A stretch of 64,000 nt of DNA from JBBSJZ01 sp041739875 (lineage in GTDB: Bacteria; Planctomycetota; Planctomycetia; Pirellulales; Pirellulaceae): NCBI GenBank assembly GCA_041739875.1, contig JBGSNA010000305.1, positions 1 through 64,000 on the forward strand. The letters run 5' to 3'. Below the pieces are notes generated by a model, which saw only the letters and a program-made list of their open reading frames with translations, was not told the DNA's origin and ran no database searches. The position numbers and the translations under genes are program-made. Position 1 is the first letter of the stretch, and the number at the start of each line of letters is the position of its first letter. Below are positions 35,184 through 44,935 of this stretch, in pieces.

Positions 35184-36830
35184 CTACTCATGAGTTTGGG
35201 TGAGGACGGGTTCGATGTCCATGCGACGATTCAGACGCTGGACAGCGGCTCCGACGAAGCCGGCGAACAAAGGATGTGCCGCGAGCGGCTTGCTCTTGAA
35301 CTCCGGATGGAACTGGACGGCGACAAACCACGGATGATCCGGCAGCTCAATGATCTCTACCAAGCTGTTGTCGGGACTTGTTCCTGAAAACACCATGCCG
35401 TTGGATTCGTATTGTTGGCGATAGGCGTTGTTGAACTCGTATCGGTGACGATGGCGTTCGTCCACCAACTCAGAACCGTAAGCCTGTCCCGCCTTACTAC
35501 CAACTTGAATTTTCGTGGGCTGGGTCCCCAAACGCATCGTACCACCGAGCTGGGTCACATTCCGTTGTTCATCAAGCAAACAGATCACTGGATGTTTGGC
35601 ATCTTTGTCAAACTCAGTCGAATGGGCTCCATCGAGTTCGACGATATTGCGTCCGTACTCGATCACAGCGCACTGCATCCCCAGACAGATCCCAAAAAAT
35701 GGAATGCCACGTTCACGAGCAAACCGAATCGACTGCACTTTGCCTTCGATTCCCCGTTCGCCGAAACCACCGGGCACAAGAATTCCATGAAAACCGCTCA
35801 GTAATCGCTCAGCGCCTTCGCGTTCGATATCGCTGCTTTGAATCCTCGCCACACGAACTTGTGTTTGATGGTGAATGCCCGCGTGGTCGATGGATTCGTA
35901 AATCGACTTGTACGCGTCTTTGTGTTCGGCGTATTTACCGACAACGGCAATCGAGACCTCGTGACGCGGATTGCGAAGTCGATGCAGCAAATCTGTCCAT
36001 GGCGTGATATCCAATGGCTTTGCGGTCACCAGATTCAATCGTTTGACCACTAACTCGTCGAGTTTGTTGTCAACAAGCGACAACGGGACTTCATAAATGG
36101 AAAAGTCTTTGTCTTTTTCTTCAATCACGGCTTCCACAGGCACATTGCAGAACAACGCAATTTTTTCGCGATCTTCACGGCTGATCGAATGCTCACAACG
36201 ACACACGAGAACGTCGGGTTGAATGCCGATCTCACGGAGTTGACCTACGGAATGCTGGGTCGGCTTCGTTTTGAGTTCGTCTGCTGCTTTCAAGTACGGC
36301 ACCAACGTTAAGTGCATGTACAAACAATTCTCACGCCCGACGTCCAGCGAATACTGACGGATGGCTTCTAGAAATGGCAAACTCTCGATATCGCCGACCG
36401 TGCCGCCGATTTCGGTGATCACCACATCCACGTCATCGCCACCCATCCGCTTGATGACCGATTTAATCTCATTCGTGATGTGCGGAATGACCTGGACGGT
36501 TTTGCCTAAGAACTGGCCACGGCGCTCTTTTTCGATGACCGACAAATAGATCTGGCCAGTCGTATAGTTACAGTCTCGCGTGAGCAGTCCGGAGGTAAAT
36601 CGCTCGTAATGCCCCAAATCGAGGTCAGTTTCGGACCCGTCGTCGAGCACATAGACCTCACCGTGTTGGTAGGGGCTCATCGTGCCTGGATCGACGTTGA
36701 TGTACGGATCCAGCTTCTGCATCCGGACCCGCAAACCACGCTGTTCAAGCAGCATGCCGATGGACGCGCTGGTGAGCCCCTTGCCGAGCGAACTTACTAC
36801 GCCGCCAGTTACAAAAATGTGTTTCGTCAT
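35184..36830 (-). CDS. pyrG: CTP synthase
   Basis: Makes CTP from UTP with ATP and glutamine, 548 residues from ATG 36830 (MTKHIFVTGGVVSSLGKG). The N-terminal synthetase domain has the P-loop in GGVVSSLGKGLTSAS and the QKLDPYINVDPGTMSP segment; the C-terminal glutaminase has the nucleophile Cys in GICLGMQ and the His-Glu pair in FHPEFKSKP. The frame extends to 36884 but those 18 residues are not family-like. The DUF1844 gene follows. Confidence 0.97.
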   Translation of the reverse strand: MTKHIFVTGGVVSSLGKGLTSASIGMLLEQRGLRVRMQKLDPYINVDPGTMSPYQHGEVYVLDDGSETDLDLGHYERFTSGLLTRDCNYTTGQIYLSVIEKERRGQFLGKTVQVIPHITNEIKSVIKRMGGDDVDVVITEIGGTVGDIESLPFLEAIRQYSLDVGRENCLYMHLTLVPYLKAADELKTKPTQHSVGQLREIGIQPDVLVCRCEHSISREDREKIALFCNVPVEAVIEEKDKDFSIYEVPLSLVDNKLDELVVKRLNLVTAKPLDITPWTDLLHRLRNPRHEVSIAVVGKYAEHKDAYKSIYESIDHAGIHHQTQVRVARIQSSDIEREGAERLLSGFHGILVPGGFGERGIEGKVQSIRFARERGIPFFGICLGMQCAVIEYGRNIVELDGAHSTEFDKDAKHPVICLLDEQRNVTQLGGTMRLGTQPTKIQVGSKAGQAYGSELVDERHRHRYEFNNAYRQQYESNGMVFSGTSPDNSLVEIIELPDHPWFVAVQFHPEFKSKPLAAHPLFAGFVGAAVQRLNRRMDIEPVLTQTHE

Positions 36831-36962
36831 GGACGCGAATGATACCCGAACCAGGAAAAAGCGGTAGCCGCTCACCGAAGACATTCGGAAAGCTGTGTCA
36901 GGTGCGAAAACCAGCTAGGCTAGAGCGAAACGACCAATCGACCACATTTCCTTAGTTTTTCA

Positions 36963-39647
36963 ATGAACCCAAAAAGACTTTTTGCCGTCGCAGTCTTCTG
37001 CCTCGCTGTGAGTGCATGCATTGGTGCGGATCGCCCCAACATCGTTATTTTCTTATCCGATGACCATACGATCACGGACAGCTCTGTGTACGGCTCGACG
37101 GAGATTCGGACTGCGAATATGGAACGGCTGGCGGCGTCCGGAATGACGTTTGATCGAGCATTCGTCGCCTCGCCGTCCTGCGCGCCAAGCCGGGCGGCAC
37201 TGCTCACCGGATTGATGCCGAGCCGGAATCAGGCTGAGGCAAATCACTCCCGGCCGCGAGCGGATATCAAGAAGCTACCGGCATATCTCCAAGAACTCGG
37301 TTACGAAGTCGTTTCGTTTGGGAAAGTTGGACATTATATCCAGACACCCGAGTATGGCTTCGATCTGGCAAAGCACTTCGGTTATCACGAAGACATCGCT
37401 GTGCCGCAGGCATGCAAGTGGCTCAACGAACGTGCGAGCGAGAAACCACTTTGCCTGTTTGTCGGCACTAATTGGCCGCATGTGCCTTGGCCGGAATCAC
37501 AGGCTTATTCAGCGGACGACGTGAAGGTTCCGCCTCGCCACGTGGACACACCGGCCACACGTCAGGCGCGTGCGAAGTATCTCGAAGCGGTGCGCACAAT
37601 GGATCGCGAGCTTGGTGAGGTGTTTGACTTGGCTCAAGAGAAGCTTGGCGACCAAACTCTATTTATCCACACGAGCGATCATGGTGCACAGTGGCCATTC
37701 GGTAAGTGGACGTTGTATGACGAGGGCATTCGAACACCACTCATCGTTTGCTGGCCAGGCACGGTGGCTGAGGGAGTTCGCTCCCAAGCGATGGTGTCGT
37801 GGGTCGATCTGCTGCCGACCATTGTGGAGGCGGCGGGAGGCTCGCCTGATGAAACGCTCGATGGGAAATCCATCTTGCCCGTGCTGAGGGGAGAATCAGA
37901 CAAGCATCGCGATGCGATCTTCACGGTGCACAGTGGCGACGGCAACTTCAATGTCTATCCCTCGCGAAGCATGCGAACTGAGCGGTACAAGTTCATCCGT
38001 AATTTGCATCCTGAGTTCAAGTTCACATCACACGTCACCAAAGTCCTCCAAAACGAAGACAACTACTGGCAGAGCTGGATTGCGAAAGCCAAGTCAAATC
38101 CTGCGGCAGCGGCAATCATTCATGCTTACAGTGAACGACCAGGTGAAGAACTCTATGACTTGCACGCTGATCCACTGGAGCTGAACAACCTAGCGAGTGA
38201 TACCGAGCATGCCAGCCAACTCGAAACGATGCGACATTCGCTGACAAAGTGGATGACATCCCAAGGCGACACGCAAACTGTGTTCGGTTTGCCCCAGTTG
38301 CTCCCGCTCGAGGGGCGAAAACCGAATGTCGTGACCGTACTGATTGATGACATGGGCTGGGCGGATTTATCATGCTTCGGCGGCACGGCAGTTCAAACAA
38401 CCAACATCGATCGCTTGGCAAGTGAAGGTGTGCGGCTGACTCAGTTTTACGTGAACAGCCCGATTTGTTCGCCATCTCGCACGGCACTGACAACGGGCCA
38501 CTATCCTGCCAGGCATCGAATCACCTCATTCCTCGCGAACCGAGCAAAGAATACTGAGCGAGGCATGGACCAGTGGCTTGACGTCGAGGCACCAACGCTT
38601 GCCAAGATGCTCAGCCAAGCTGGATACGCGTGCGGACATTTTGGAAAATGGCACATGGGCGGCCAGCGTGATGTGGGCGAAGCGCCGCTTATCACGGAAT
38701 ATGGTTTTGATGCGTCATTGACTAATTTTGAAGGCCTTGGCCCCCGTGTTTTGCCGCTCAAAGATGCCTTTGACGGCAAAGAACCGCAACCGCATGCGTT
38801 GGGAAGTGACCTGCTCGGCCGCGGACCCATCGAGTGGTCGGACCGATCCTTGGTGACGAAGCGATTCGTGAGCGCATCGAAGGCTTTCATCGACGAGTCA
38901 CAAAAAGCAGACCGACCGTTTTACATCAACGTTTGGCCTGATGATGTCCATTCGCCATTCTTTCCACCCCAATCGCGACGTGGAGATGAAACCAAGCAAA
39001 CTCTTTATCACGGCGTGCTCAAAACCATGGACGAGCAACTGGGTGTGCTGTTTGATCGAATTCGCGACGACCCAAAACTTCGCGACAATACGCTTGTCAT
39101 TCTTGCGAGCGACAATGGTCCCGAGCCAGGTGCCGGATCGGCGGGTGTGCTTCGCGGAAGCAAGGGCGAGCTCTGGGAAGGCGGCATTCGCAGCCCACTG
39201 GTTGTGTGGTCACCCCGGTTGGTTGAGCCCTCAGCGCGCGGCAGCGTGAATGATACGACCATCCTGTCGAGCGTGGATGTGGTCGCATCTCTTGTTGCGT
39301 TACTGGGATTGCAACCGGGAGAGGACTATCAAAGCGACGGTGAAAATTTGGCGGCAGCGATGCTGGGTAAATCAACGGCACAGCGTAGCGGTCCACTGTT
39401 TTGGCGACGACCTCCCGATCGACCTGGAACACCAACACAACCCCGACCGGACCTAGCAATCCGCGATAAGCAGTGGAAGCTCGTCTGCAGTATCGATGGC
39501 TCCAAAGCACGTCTGTTCAATTTGGACGACGACGTATCCGAAACAAAAAATATTGCTGAGTCACATCCGAAAATTGTTGCACGCCTCCAAGAGCTGGTAC
39601 TGGCGTGGAACGCGACATTGCCTGTCGATGGAGTCACGAGTAAGTGA
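36963..39647 (+). CDS. fused double sulfatase
   Basis: 894 residues containing two complete type I sulfatase domains. Domain 1 (about 24-430) has LSDDHTIT, formylglycine site C73 in CAPSRAA and HTSDHGAQWPFGKW. Domain 2 (about 450-890) has LIDDMGWADL, C502 in CSPSRTA, GKWHMGG and LASDNGPEPG. Only one signal sequence is present, at the N-terminus; VSAC at about 16-19 could also be a lipobox. The two halves are different subfamilies, so this is a fusion, not a tandem copy. Two enzymes on one chain could remove two different sulfates from one glycan. Confidence 0.92.
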   Translation: MNPKRLFAVAVFCLAVSACIGADRPNIVIFLSDDHTITDSSVYGSTEIRTANMERLAASGMTFDRAFVASPSCAPSRAALLTGLMPSRNQAEANHSRPRADIKKLPAYLQELGYEVVSFGKVGHYIQTPEYGFDLAKHFGYHEDIAVPQACKWLNERASEKPLCLFVGTNWPHVPWPESQAYSADDVKVPPRHVDTPATRQARAKYLEAVRTMDRELGEVFDLAQEKLGDQTLFIHTSDHGAQWPFGKWTLYDEGIRTPLIVCWPGTVAEGVRSQAMVSWVDLLPTIVEAAGGSPDETLDGKSILPVLRGESDKHRDAIFTVHSGDGNFNVYPSRSMRTERYKFIRNLHPEFKFTSHVTKVLQNEDNYWQSWIAKAKSNPAAAAIIHAYSERPGEELYDLHADPLELNNLASDTEHASQLETMRHSLTKWMTSQGDTQTVFGLPQLLPLEGRKPNVVTVLIDDMGWADLSCFGGTAVQTTNIDRLASEGVRLTQFYVNSPICSPSRTALTTGHYPARHRITSFLANRAKNTERGMDQWLDVEAPTLAKMLSQAGYACGHFGKWHMGGQRDVGEAPLITEYGFDASLTNFEGLGPRVLPLKDAFDGKEPQPHALGSDLLGRGPIEWSDRSLVTKRFVSASKAFIDESQKADRPFYINVWPDDVHSPFFPPQSRRGDETKQTLYHGVLKTMDEQLGVLFDRIRDDPKLRDNTLVILASDNGPEPGAGSAGVLRGSKGELWEGGIRSPLVVWSPRLVEPSARGSVNDTTILSSVDVVASLVALLGLQPGEDYQSDGENLAAAMLGKSTAQRSGPLFWRRPPDRPGTPTQPRPDLAIRDKQWKLVCSIDGSKARLFNLDDDVSETKNIAESHPKIVARLQELVLAWNATLPVDGVTSK

Positions 39648-39681
39648 GTCTGTCGATCGTTACACGGCCGACCGATCGACA

Positions 39682-40491
39682 TTACGAAGATAGTGGTTTG
39701 AGTCGAGCGGTGAATGCCTGGAAATCTTCGAGCGTGTCGATACCGGGCGTCGCAGCATCAACCCGAGCAACGACGATGCGTTTACCGGCCTCCAGCGCTC
39801 GCAATTGCTCAAGACGCTCGAGTCGCTCGAGTGGGCTCGGTGATTGAGTCGCAAACCACTCAAGAAAACTGCGGCGGTAGGCGTAGAGTCCAATATGATG
39901 CCAGAACACTGGCGGTTCGGCCGAGAGAACGTGATCCGACACACCGTCGCGTACATGCGGAATCACGCTTCGGCTGAAATACAAGGCACGCCCCCCTGCC
40001 CCGTTTCCCACTGCCCCGTTGCTCAAAGTCCCGCACTCATCGATTCCCATGGCGATTTTGACGCGACTGGGGTCATTCAGCGTTTCGCGGTCTCGAATCG
40101 GGCGTGCGATGGTGGCGATATCGGCGTCGGGATGTTCAGCCAGTGTTCGAGCCACCAAATCAATGGCCTGGGGATCGATCTCCGGTTCGTCGCCTTGAAC
40201 ATTGATAAAGACTTCGATGTCCGGCATGCTAGCAGCCACTTCGGCTAAGCGGTCGGTTCCACTTTCGCAACTCGTGCTCGTCATAATCGACACGCCACCA
40301 AAACGGGTAACTTCCGCTGCCAGTTTTGGATCGTCGACTGCGACCACGACACGGCTCGAAACGAGGCACTTACCGGCGGCCTCGTAGGTGTGTTGCAAAA
40401 TAGATTTTCCGCCAGCTCGAAGTAGCAACTTTTCTGGCAATCGCGTCGATGCGAGTCGCGCGGGAATGACGATGATCGTCGTAGCGTACAT
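39682..40491 (-). CDS. kdsB: 3-deoxy-manno-octulosonate cytidylyltransferase
   Basis: Activates Kdo with CTP for lipid A-core synthesis; 269 residues from ATG 40491. The nucleotidyltransferase start VIPARLASTRLPEKLL, NVQGDEPEIDP and RALYFSRSVIPHVRD are diagnostic. Just before RALYFSR the chain carries an extra Gly/Ala/Asn-rich stretch (NGAVGNGAGG) encoded by a C-rich tract at 39991-40023; the usual enzyme has only a short loop here. Otherwise the protein is complete, so the insertion is probably tolerated. It implies LPS with Kdo in this organism. Confidence 0.93.
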   Translation of the reverse strand: MYATTIIVIPARLASTRLPEKLLLRAGGKSILQHTYEAAGKCLVSSRVVVAVDDPKLAAEVTRFGGVSIMTSTSCESGTDRLAEVAASMPDIEVFINVQGDEPEIDPQAIDLVARTLAEHPDADIATIARPIRDRETLNDPSRVKIAMGIDECGTLSNGAVGNGAGGRALYFSRSVIPHVRDGVSDHVLSAEPPVFWHHIGLYAYRRSFLEWFATQSPSPLERLERLEQLRALEAGKRIVVARVDAATPGIDTLEDFQAFTARLKPLSS

Positions 40492-40610
40492 GGGGCTCAC
40501 AGGTGGCTTGCGTCTGGCAACTCAATCAAGGCTTGACTTTCCATCAAGACTTAACGATGTTTTCGCCATCAAGTTAACAAGCTTGACGTCAGCCGACCAC
40601 GTCGCTTGTA

Positions 40611-41207
40611 CTAACCCTGAAGCATCGCATCAGCAAGTTCCTTACTGAAGTCCGGAATTTCGATCTCCGGTAAAGATTCCATTTGAGCTTTTGGCTTAAG
40701 CGGTACGAGGGGCTGAAGCAACGATGTCTGACGAAGCTCAAGAACTTCCTCCCGAAGCTCGTTGAACTGGTACGCCAAGTGCCCCCAAGCGTCATTGGAA
40801 TCGAACTCGAGTGGCGATTCGCTTTTGCCATCGGAAAGCAATTGCATTTCCTTGGAAAGCCGATCAACTTGCAAAGCGTACCGACGGGTCAACCTTAGTA
40901 GATTAACAGAAACCAAAGGAATGATGACAAGCAATCCCGGCACCCAATAAACGGTTTCGTCAACACATTGGGTGAGAACGGAACGCCAGTTCGAAAGTGG
41001 ATCGGTCATCGAGTCCGTCGCGAGAGAAATTGCTCCGACGTAAAACGCTCCAATCACACCATACATGCCCACTCGGCGGAGCATGGCAAATTGAAAAGTG
41101 CCATCGACAACCAAAGGAAGTTCAGAAGCGGATCCTCGAGGCCGAACGACTTTTCCCGATAGGTCATCTAGCGTTTGGCGATTTGATTCGGTTGAATTGG
41201 CGGACAT
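40611..41207 (-). CDS. membrane protein with HAMP-like region
   Basis: 198 residues, no family recognised with confidence. Two hydrophobic segments (about 48-66 and 88-110) bracket a short outside loop; after the second comes a HAMP-like stretch (TRRYALQVDRLSKEMQLL, then LAYQFNELREEVLELRQ) and a Pro-rich tail. It could be a signalling stub without an output domain. ATG 41207 lies in the second half of a 17-base direct duplication that also copies the initiation region, see the repeat at 41195-41228. It is upstream of kdsB in the same direction, 119 bases away. Confidence 0.65.
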   Translation of the reverse strand: MSANSTESNRQTLDDLSGKVVRPRGSASELPLVVDGTFQFAMLRRVGMYGVIGAFYVGAISLATDSMTDPLSNWRSVLTQCVDETVYWVPGLLVIIPLVSVNLLRLTRRYALQVDRLSKEMQLLSDGKSESPLEFDSNDAWGHLAYQFNELREEVLELRQTSLLQPLVPLKPKAQMESLPEIEIPDFSKELADAMLQG

Positions 41208-41228
41208 GGCTAATTGGCGGACATGGCT
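41195..41228. repeat. 17-bp tandem duplication over a translation start
   Basis: AATTGGCGGACATGGCT occurs twice head to tail at 41195-41211 and 41212-41228. On the coding (minus) strand each copy carries ATG-TCC-GCC-AAT. The upstream copy reads Met-Ser-Ala-Asn-stop, with its TAG three bases before the true ATG of the HAMP-like gene. The duplication therefore made a five-codon mini-frame directly in front of the gene. Confidence 0.85.
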
Positions 41229-41341
41229 AATCGAGAATTTGAAACTAGTTGAAAGCAATCCGTCGACGCGGTCTGGTTCTGGTCAAAATTGAGTTAGGTG
41301 CTACCAAATCGAATTGGCGCCGAATCGAATTGGCACCAAAT

Positions 41342-41536
41342 CTAGTTTCCGCCGGCGTTGCCGATGGCTTCCTGGGACGCATCAAAACTGGCTTTTGTTG
41401 CTTCTGCTAGCGTGCTGACTGTACCGATACAAACAGCAACGATCAGCGCCAACATCACGGCGTATTCAACTGCTGTTGGACCGTCTTCTTCACGAAGGAA
41501 TTCCAAACAGCGACTTAAGAAACTGGGCTGATTCAT
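41342..41536 (-). CDS. Flp/Fap-type pilin
   Basis: 64 residues. A short charged leader is followed by the Flp pilin helix EDGPTAVEYAVMLALIVAV, with the conserved Glu of the processed N-terminus and a Tyr beside it. Small Flp pilins form Tad-type adhesive pili after cleavage by a TadV-like peptidase. No tad genes adjoin it; the GspF-like genes at 62609-64000 might belong to such a system but are far away. ATG 41536 was chosen; an upstream ATG at 41575 gives an Arg-rich extension. Confidence 0.85.
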   Translation of the reverse strand: MNQPSFLSRCLEFLREEDGPTAVEYAVMLALIVAVCIGTVSTLAEATKASFDASQEAIGNAGGN

Positions 41537-41871
41537 GGGTATTTGTGTAAAGGTTCGCGTTCGAATTCCAGCCAAACGGTGATTCCGGCCTCAAGGAAAT
41601 TGCTCAGGGAGCGAGTCACGGTTCTCTCAACCATACTGCGCTGTGGAAATTGGGCGTCTTCGACATCGATCCGACGACGGGAAGTGCCCAAATGAACCCT
41701 CTTGGGGTACGAGTTGTAGGGAAAGTTCCGGCGATGCGGATTTCCCGTTTTCGAACGCTCCCCACTTGAGATCGGTTTTGGTAGCCTGAAACGGATTAGA
41801 ATTGTGATCCGTTGACCTCACTTGACTCGATTAAGTCTCGTTTCTCCCCTGCCCTTTTTAAGTCTTGTTTC

Positions 41872-43641
41872 ATGTTTGGCCCCGTATTCACACGCGAAGC
41901 GTCCGTTGTCCCACGGCGTGCGAAGTCTTATTTGGGCCGTGCGGTGTACGTCGCAACACTATTTCTCTTGTTGTGTACTGGATACTTGGTGCTCGACGGA
42001 GCCCGATCGCTGGCAACCAACTCGGATTCCGCCCGATTTGGGGGTTGGATGTTTACGCTATTGGCACCTCTCCAGCTACTGGTGCTTGCGAGCCTGTCCG
42101 CCGTGGGCTCGGCGAGTAACGTTGCTCAGGAGAAAGATCGACGAACTTTGATACTGCTTTTGCTGACACGTTTGAGTGGTTTCGAAGTCGTGGTAGGCAA
42201 ACTTGCTGCAACACTTCTGATGCCTCTGTCGTTGCTCGTTTGTGCAGCACCATTGTTCTTCGCATTGCCGCTGCTCGGCGGAGTTTCGCCTCAACAAGTG
42301 TTAAGCGTTCTCTTGATCACGGGCGTCACCGTCGTTTTTGCTGGCAGCGTTGGCACCGTGGTTGGAATGTGGCGTGAGAAAACGTTTCAAGCGATTGCGA
42401 TGACGGTACTATTGCTACTCATGTATGTGGGTCTTGGTGAAATCATCGCGACATTGATTCCCGAGAACGAGATCCTGGGATTGGTGCTGAGTCCGCCGCG
42501 AACACTTTTTTCGGCTTCGTCGCCATTAGCATCACTTTCGCAAGCGACGGCAGTGGGGGTGACGATGTTCGTCGCATGGACGATAGCAATGTCGTTCATC
42601 GTGCTCGCCATAGGTGTCGCCAAAGTCCGAGTATGGAACCCATCTCGTGAAGTTCGTTTAAAAGCCCCTGAGCCAGAAACCTCGGACGAACTCTTGGCGG
42701 AGGGCCAACCAGCGAGTTGGAAAGTGCGGCAAGCCCGATCTGTTTGGAAAAATCCTGTTTTATGGCGTGAGGTCCGAACGTGGGCGTACGGCCGTAAAGT
42801 CATTGCGATTCGCGTCGCCTTTGTGCTCCTGTTCGCCTTAATCACTGCGGCGGTCTACTCGCAAATCCAAAACGGCGTCGCCTTCGAGCCTGCTGGTCGA
42901 ATCGGACGTGGTCTTCCCGCTGTCACTTTCCCGCTGGCGACTCTTGGCGTGATCAGCTTAGTGCTTGTCAATGCGTTGGCGGTGAACTCCGTCACGGGCG
43001 AACGCGATGGGTTGGCGCTCGATTTATTGCTCGTCACCGACCTTGCGCCTCACGAATTCGTGTTTGGCAAACTTTTCGGCGTTTTGTATGTCGCCAAGGA
43101 AATGATCTTGCTCCCCATGTTGCTGATTGTGTTTCTCGCAATAAACGGTGTGATGACCTATGAGAATATGGTCTATGCAATCATGAGTGGTGTCGTGCTC
43201 TATCTCTTTGTCGCGGTGCTCGGCATTCACTCAGGACTAAACTACGTTTCCGGGCGAACAGCGACCCTTGCGAGTCTTGGTACCGTGTTCTTTTTATGTG
43301 TTGGAATCGCGATCTGCATGACGATCATGGTCAGCTTCCAAGGTGCGTTCCAACTTCAATTGGCACCATTCTTGGTGATGATCCTTGGCGGAGGTGCCGC
43401 GTTGTTCGCGTCACTGGGGTGGCGAAACCCATCGTCCGCAATTTTCGCGGCTTCATTTATCCTGCCACTCATTACTTTCTATGCGATCACCCAATTTCTA
43501 TTACAAACCGACCACTTGTTCGTCTTGTTCTCGCTCTTGGTCGGCTACAGCTTTACGATCGCAGCAATGTTAATTCCGGCGCTGAGCGAGTTCGATGTCT
43601 CGCTCGAAAAAGATCGCGGACCTGGTGGAGCCGACGCTTGA
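41872..43641 (+). CDS. ABC-2-type multi-spanning permease protein
   Basis: About 589 residues with some 12 hydrophobic segments. FLLLCTGYLVLDGARSL, then QLLVLASLSAVGSASNVAQEKDRRTLILLLLTRLSG read over adjoining helices, is the EKDRRT-type segment of ABC-2 transporter permeases (ABC-2 family/GldF-like), and a second such segment (VTGERDGLALDLLLVTDL) appears in the C-terminal half, so the protein is two ABC-2 halves fused. An ATPase gene is not adjacent. The reading frame begins at TTG 41812, but the first 20 residues cross a C-rich tract and ATG 41872 looks better. Confidence 0.78.
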   Translation: MFGPVFTREASVVPRRAKSYLGRAVYVATLFLLLCTGYLVLDGARSLATNSDSARFGGWMFTLLAPLQLLVLASLSAVGSASNVAQEKDRRTLILLLLTRLSGFEVVVGKLAATLLMPLSLLVCAAPLFFALPLLGGVSPQQVLSVLLITGVTVVFAGSVGTVVGMWREKTFQAIAMTVLLLLMYVGLGEIIATLIPENEILGLVLSPPRTLFSASSPLASLSQATAVGVTMFVAWTIAMSFIVLAIGVAKVRVWNPSREVRLKAPEPETSDELLAEGQPASWKVRQARSVWKNPVLWREVRTWAYGRKVIAIRVAFVLLFALITAAVYSQIQNGVAFEPAGRIGRGLPAVTFPLATLGVISLVLVNALAVNSVTGERDGLALDLLLVTDLAPHEFVFGKLFGVLYVAKEMILLPMLLIVFLAINGVMTYENMVYAIMSGVVLYLFVAVLGIHSGLNYVSGRTATLASLGTVFFLCVGIAICMTIMVSFQGAFQLQLAPFLVMILGGGAALFASLGWRNPSSAIFAASFILPLITFYAITQFLLQTDHLFVLFSLLVGYSFTIAAMLIPALSEFDVSLEKDRGPGGADA

Positions 43642-44935
43642 TTGGCTTCAACGTATGACTGAACTGTTGGAGCATTGGCCTTCACTTGCCGCGATGGGCG
43701 TTCTTATCTTGCTCAGCGCTTTTTTCAGTGCCAGCGAAGCCGCTTTGTTCTCATTGAATGTTCACGATCGACGTCGTGTGCGTCAGCGCGGCGCGGCTGG
43801 ACGACTTGCGGCGGGATTATTGAATGATCCGGAACGATTGCTTTCAGCCGTTTTGTTCTGGAATCTGCTCATCAACATGACCTATTTCGCCTTGGCATCC
43901 ATCATCGGTGCCAAGCTCGAGTTTGCATCAGATGGCGGTTCATCGAGCGCAATCGCATTCACGTTGGTGAGTTTGCTAACTCTCATCTTTTTATCCGAGA
44001 TGCTACCCAAGAGCTTCGCTGTACTGGCGCCAGTGCAACTTGCGACATTGGTGGGAGCTCCATTAGCGATCGCTATCAAAATCGTCAGCCCAATTCTACC
44101 GCTAGTAAAAGTCGGGAACTTGGCTGCTTGTCGTTTAATATGGCCTTCATTCGAACCGGAAGCTGAGATCGATCTCGCGGACATTGAGCGGGCGATTGAA
44201 TTTGGGACCGACGACGCTGCGTTACGAAAACGAGAGCGTTTCGCGTTGCAAGGTTTAGTCGAGATGGCTGATATACGCGTGGATGAACTGATGCGTCCTC
44301 GAAGCAAGCTCACCATCGTCTCGCATCCGCCGGATCGTAGTGCGTTTGCACAGGGTGTTCCGCAGGGCGGATACTTGATGTTGACCATGGATGAAGGTGA
44401 AACCATCACGGCGGCCATCGGCGTCGCGATGCTGCGTCCGAGCCAATTAGACGATCTACCATCAGCGGCTGAGCCCGTGATTTACGTCGGCTGGACGGCT
44501 CGAGTTTCTCAAGTTCTCGATCTGCTCCATGAAGACGATCGAAGTGTTGCCGTCGTCGTCAATGAGTTTGGCGAGACGATTGGGGCAGTCTCGGTTGATG
44601 ACATTCTTCGCCGCGTTCTAGCGGGAAGCGGTGGACGCGATGATGATGCGGGTGGTGGTGCGATCCAGAAAATTGATGACGATTGCTACCGTGTTGCCGG
44701 AAGCGTTAGCGTGAGGTCATTGACCAAGCAACTTGCGATCGATACGCCCGATGAACGAACCGCGACCGTCGGAGGATATCTTCAGCGACACAACGAACGG
44801 CGTCCGCGATTGGGCGACGTCGCACCCTTGGAGAACTGGGAACTCAAGGTCGTTACCGAAGATGAAGACGGTGTATGGATCGAGGCACGGCGCGTCGACA
44901 ATTCGCAAACTGACTCACGGGAATCAGAATCATGA
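43595..44935 (+). CDS. CNNM/CorC-HlyC-type transporter protein with CBS region
   Basis: 446 residues. The DUF21/CNNM membrane domain (about 30-200) opens with LLSAFFSASEAALFSLNVHDRRRVRQ, typical of Mg/Co efflux-related proteins. A CBS-pair region (about 210-350) includes MRPRSKL and VVVNEFGETIGAVSVDDILRRVL, and a C-terminal CorC/HlyC domain follows. It probably exports or senses divalent cations. ATG 43595 overlaps the permease gene by 47 bases; ATG 43655 is the alternative start. Confidence 0.88.
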   Translation: MSRSKKIADLVEPTLDWLQRMTELLEHWPSLAAMGVLILLSAFFSASEAALFSLNVHDRRRVRQRGAAGRLAAGLLNDPERLLSAVLFWNLLINMTYFALASIIGAKLEFASDGGSSSAIAFTLVSLLTLIFLSEMLPKSFAVLAPVQLATLVGAPLAIAIKIVSPILPLVKVGNLAACRLIWPSFEPEAEIDLADIERAIEFGTDDAALRKRERFALQGLVEMADIRVDELMRPRSKLTIVSHPPDRSAFAQGVPQGGYLMLTMDEGETITAAIGVAMLRPSQLDDLPSAAEPVIYVGWTARVSQVLDLLHEDDRSVAVVVNEFGETIGAVSVDDILRRVLAGSGGRDDDAGGGAIQKIDDDCYRVAGSVSVRSLTKQLAIDTPDERTATVGGYLQRHNERRPRLGDVAPLENWELKVVTEDEDGVWIEARRVDNSQTDSRESES

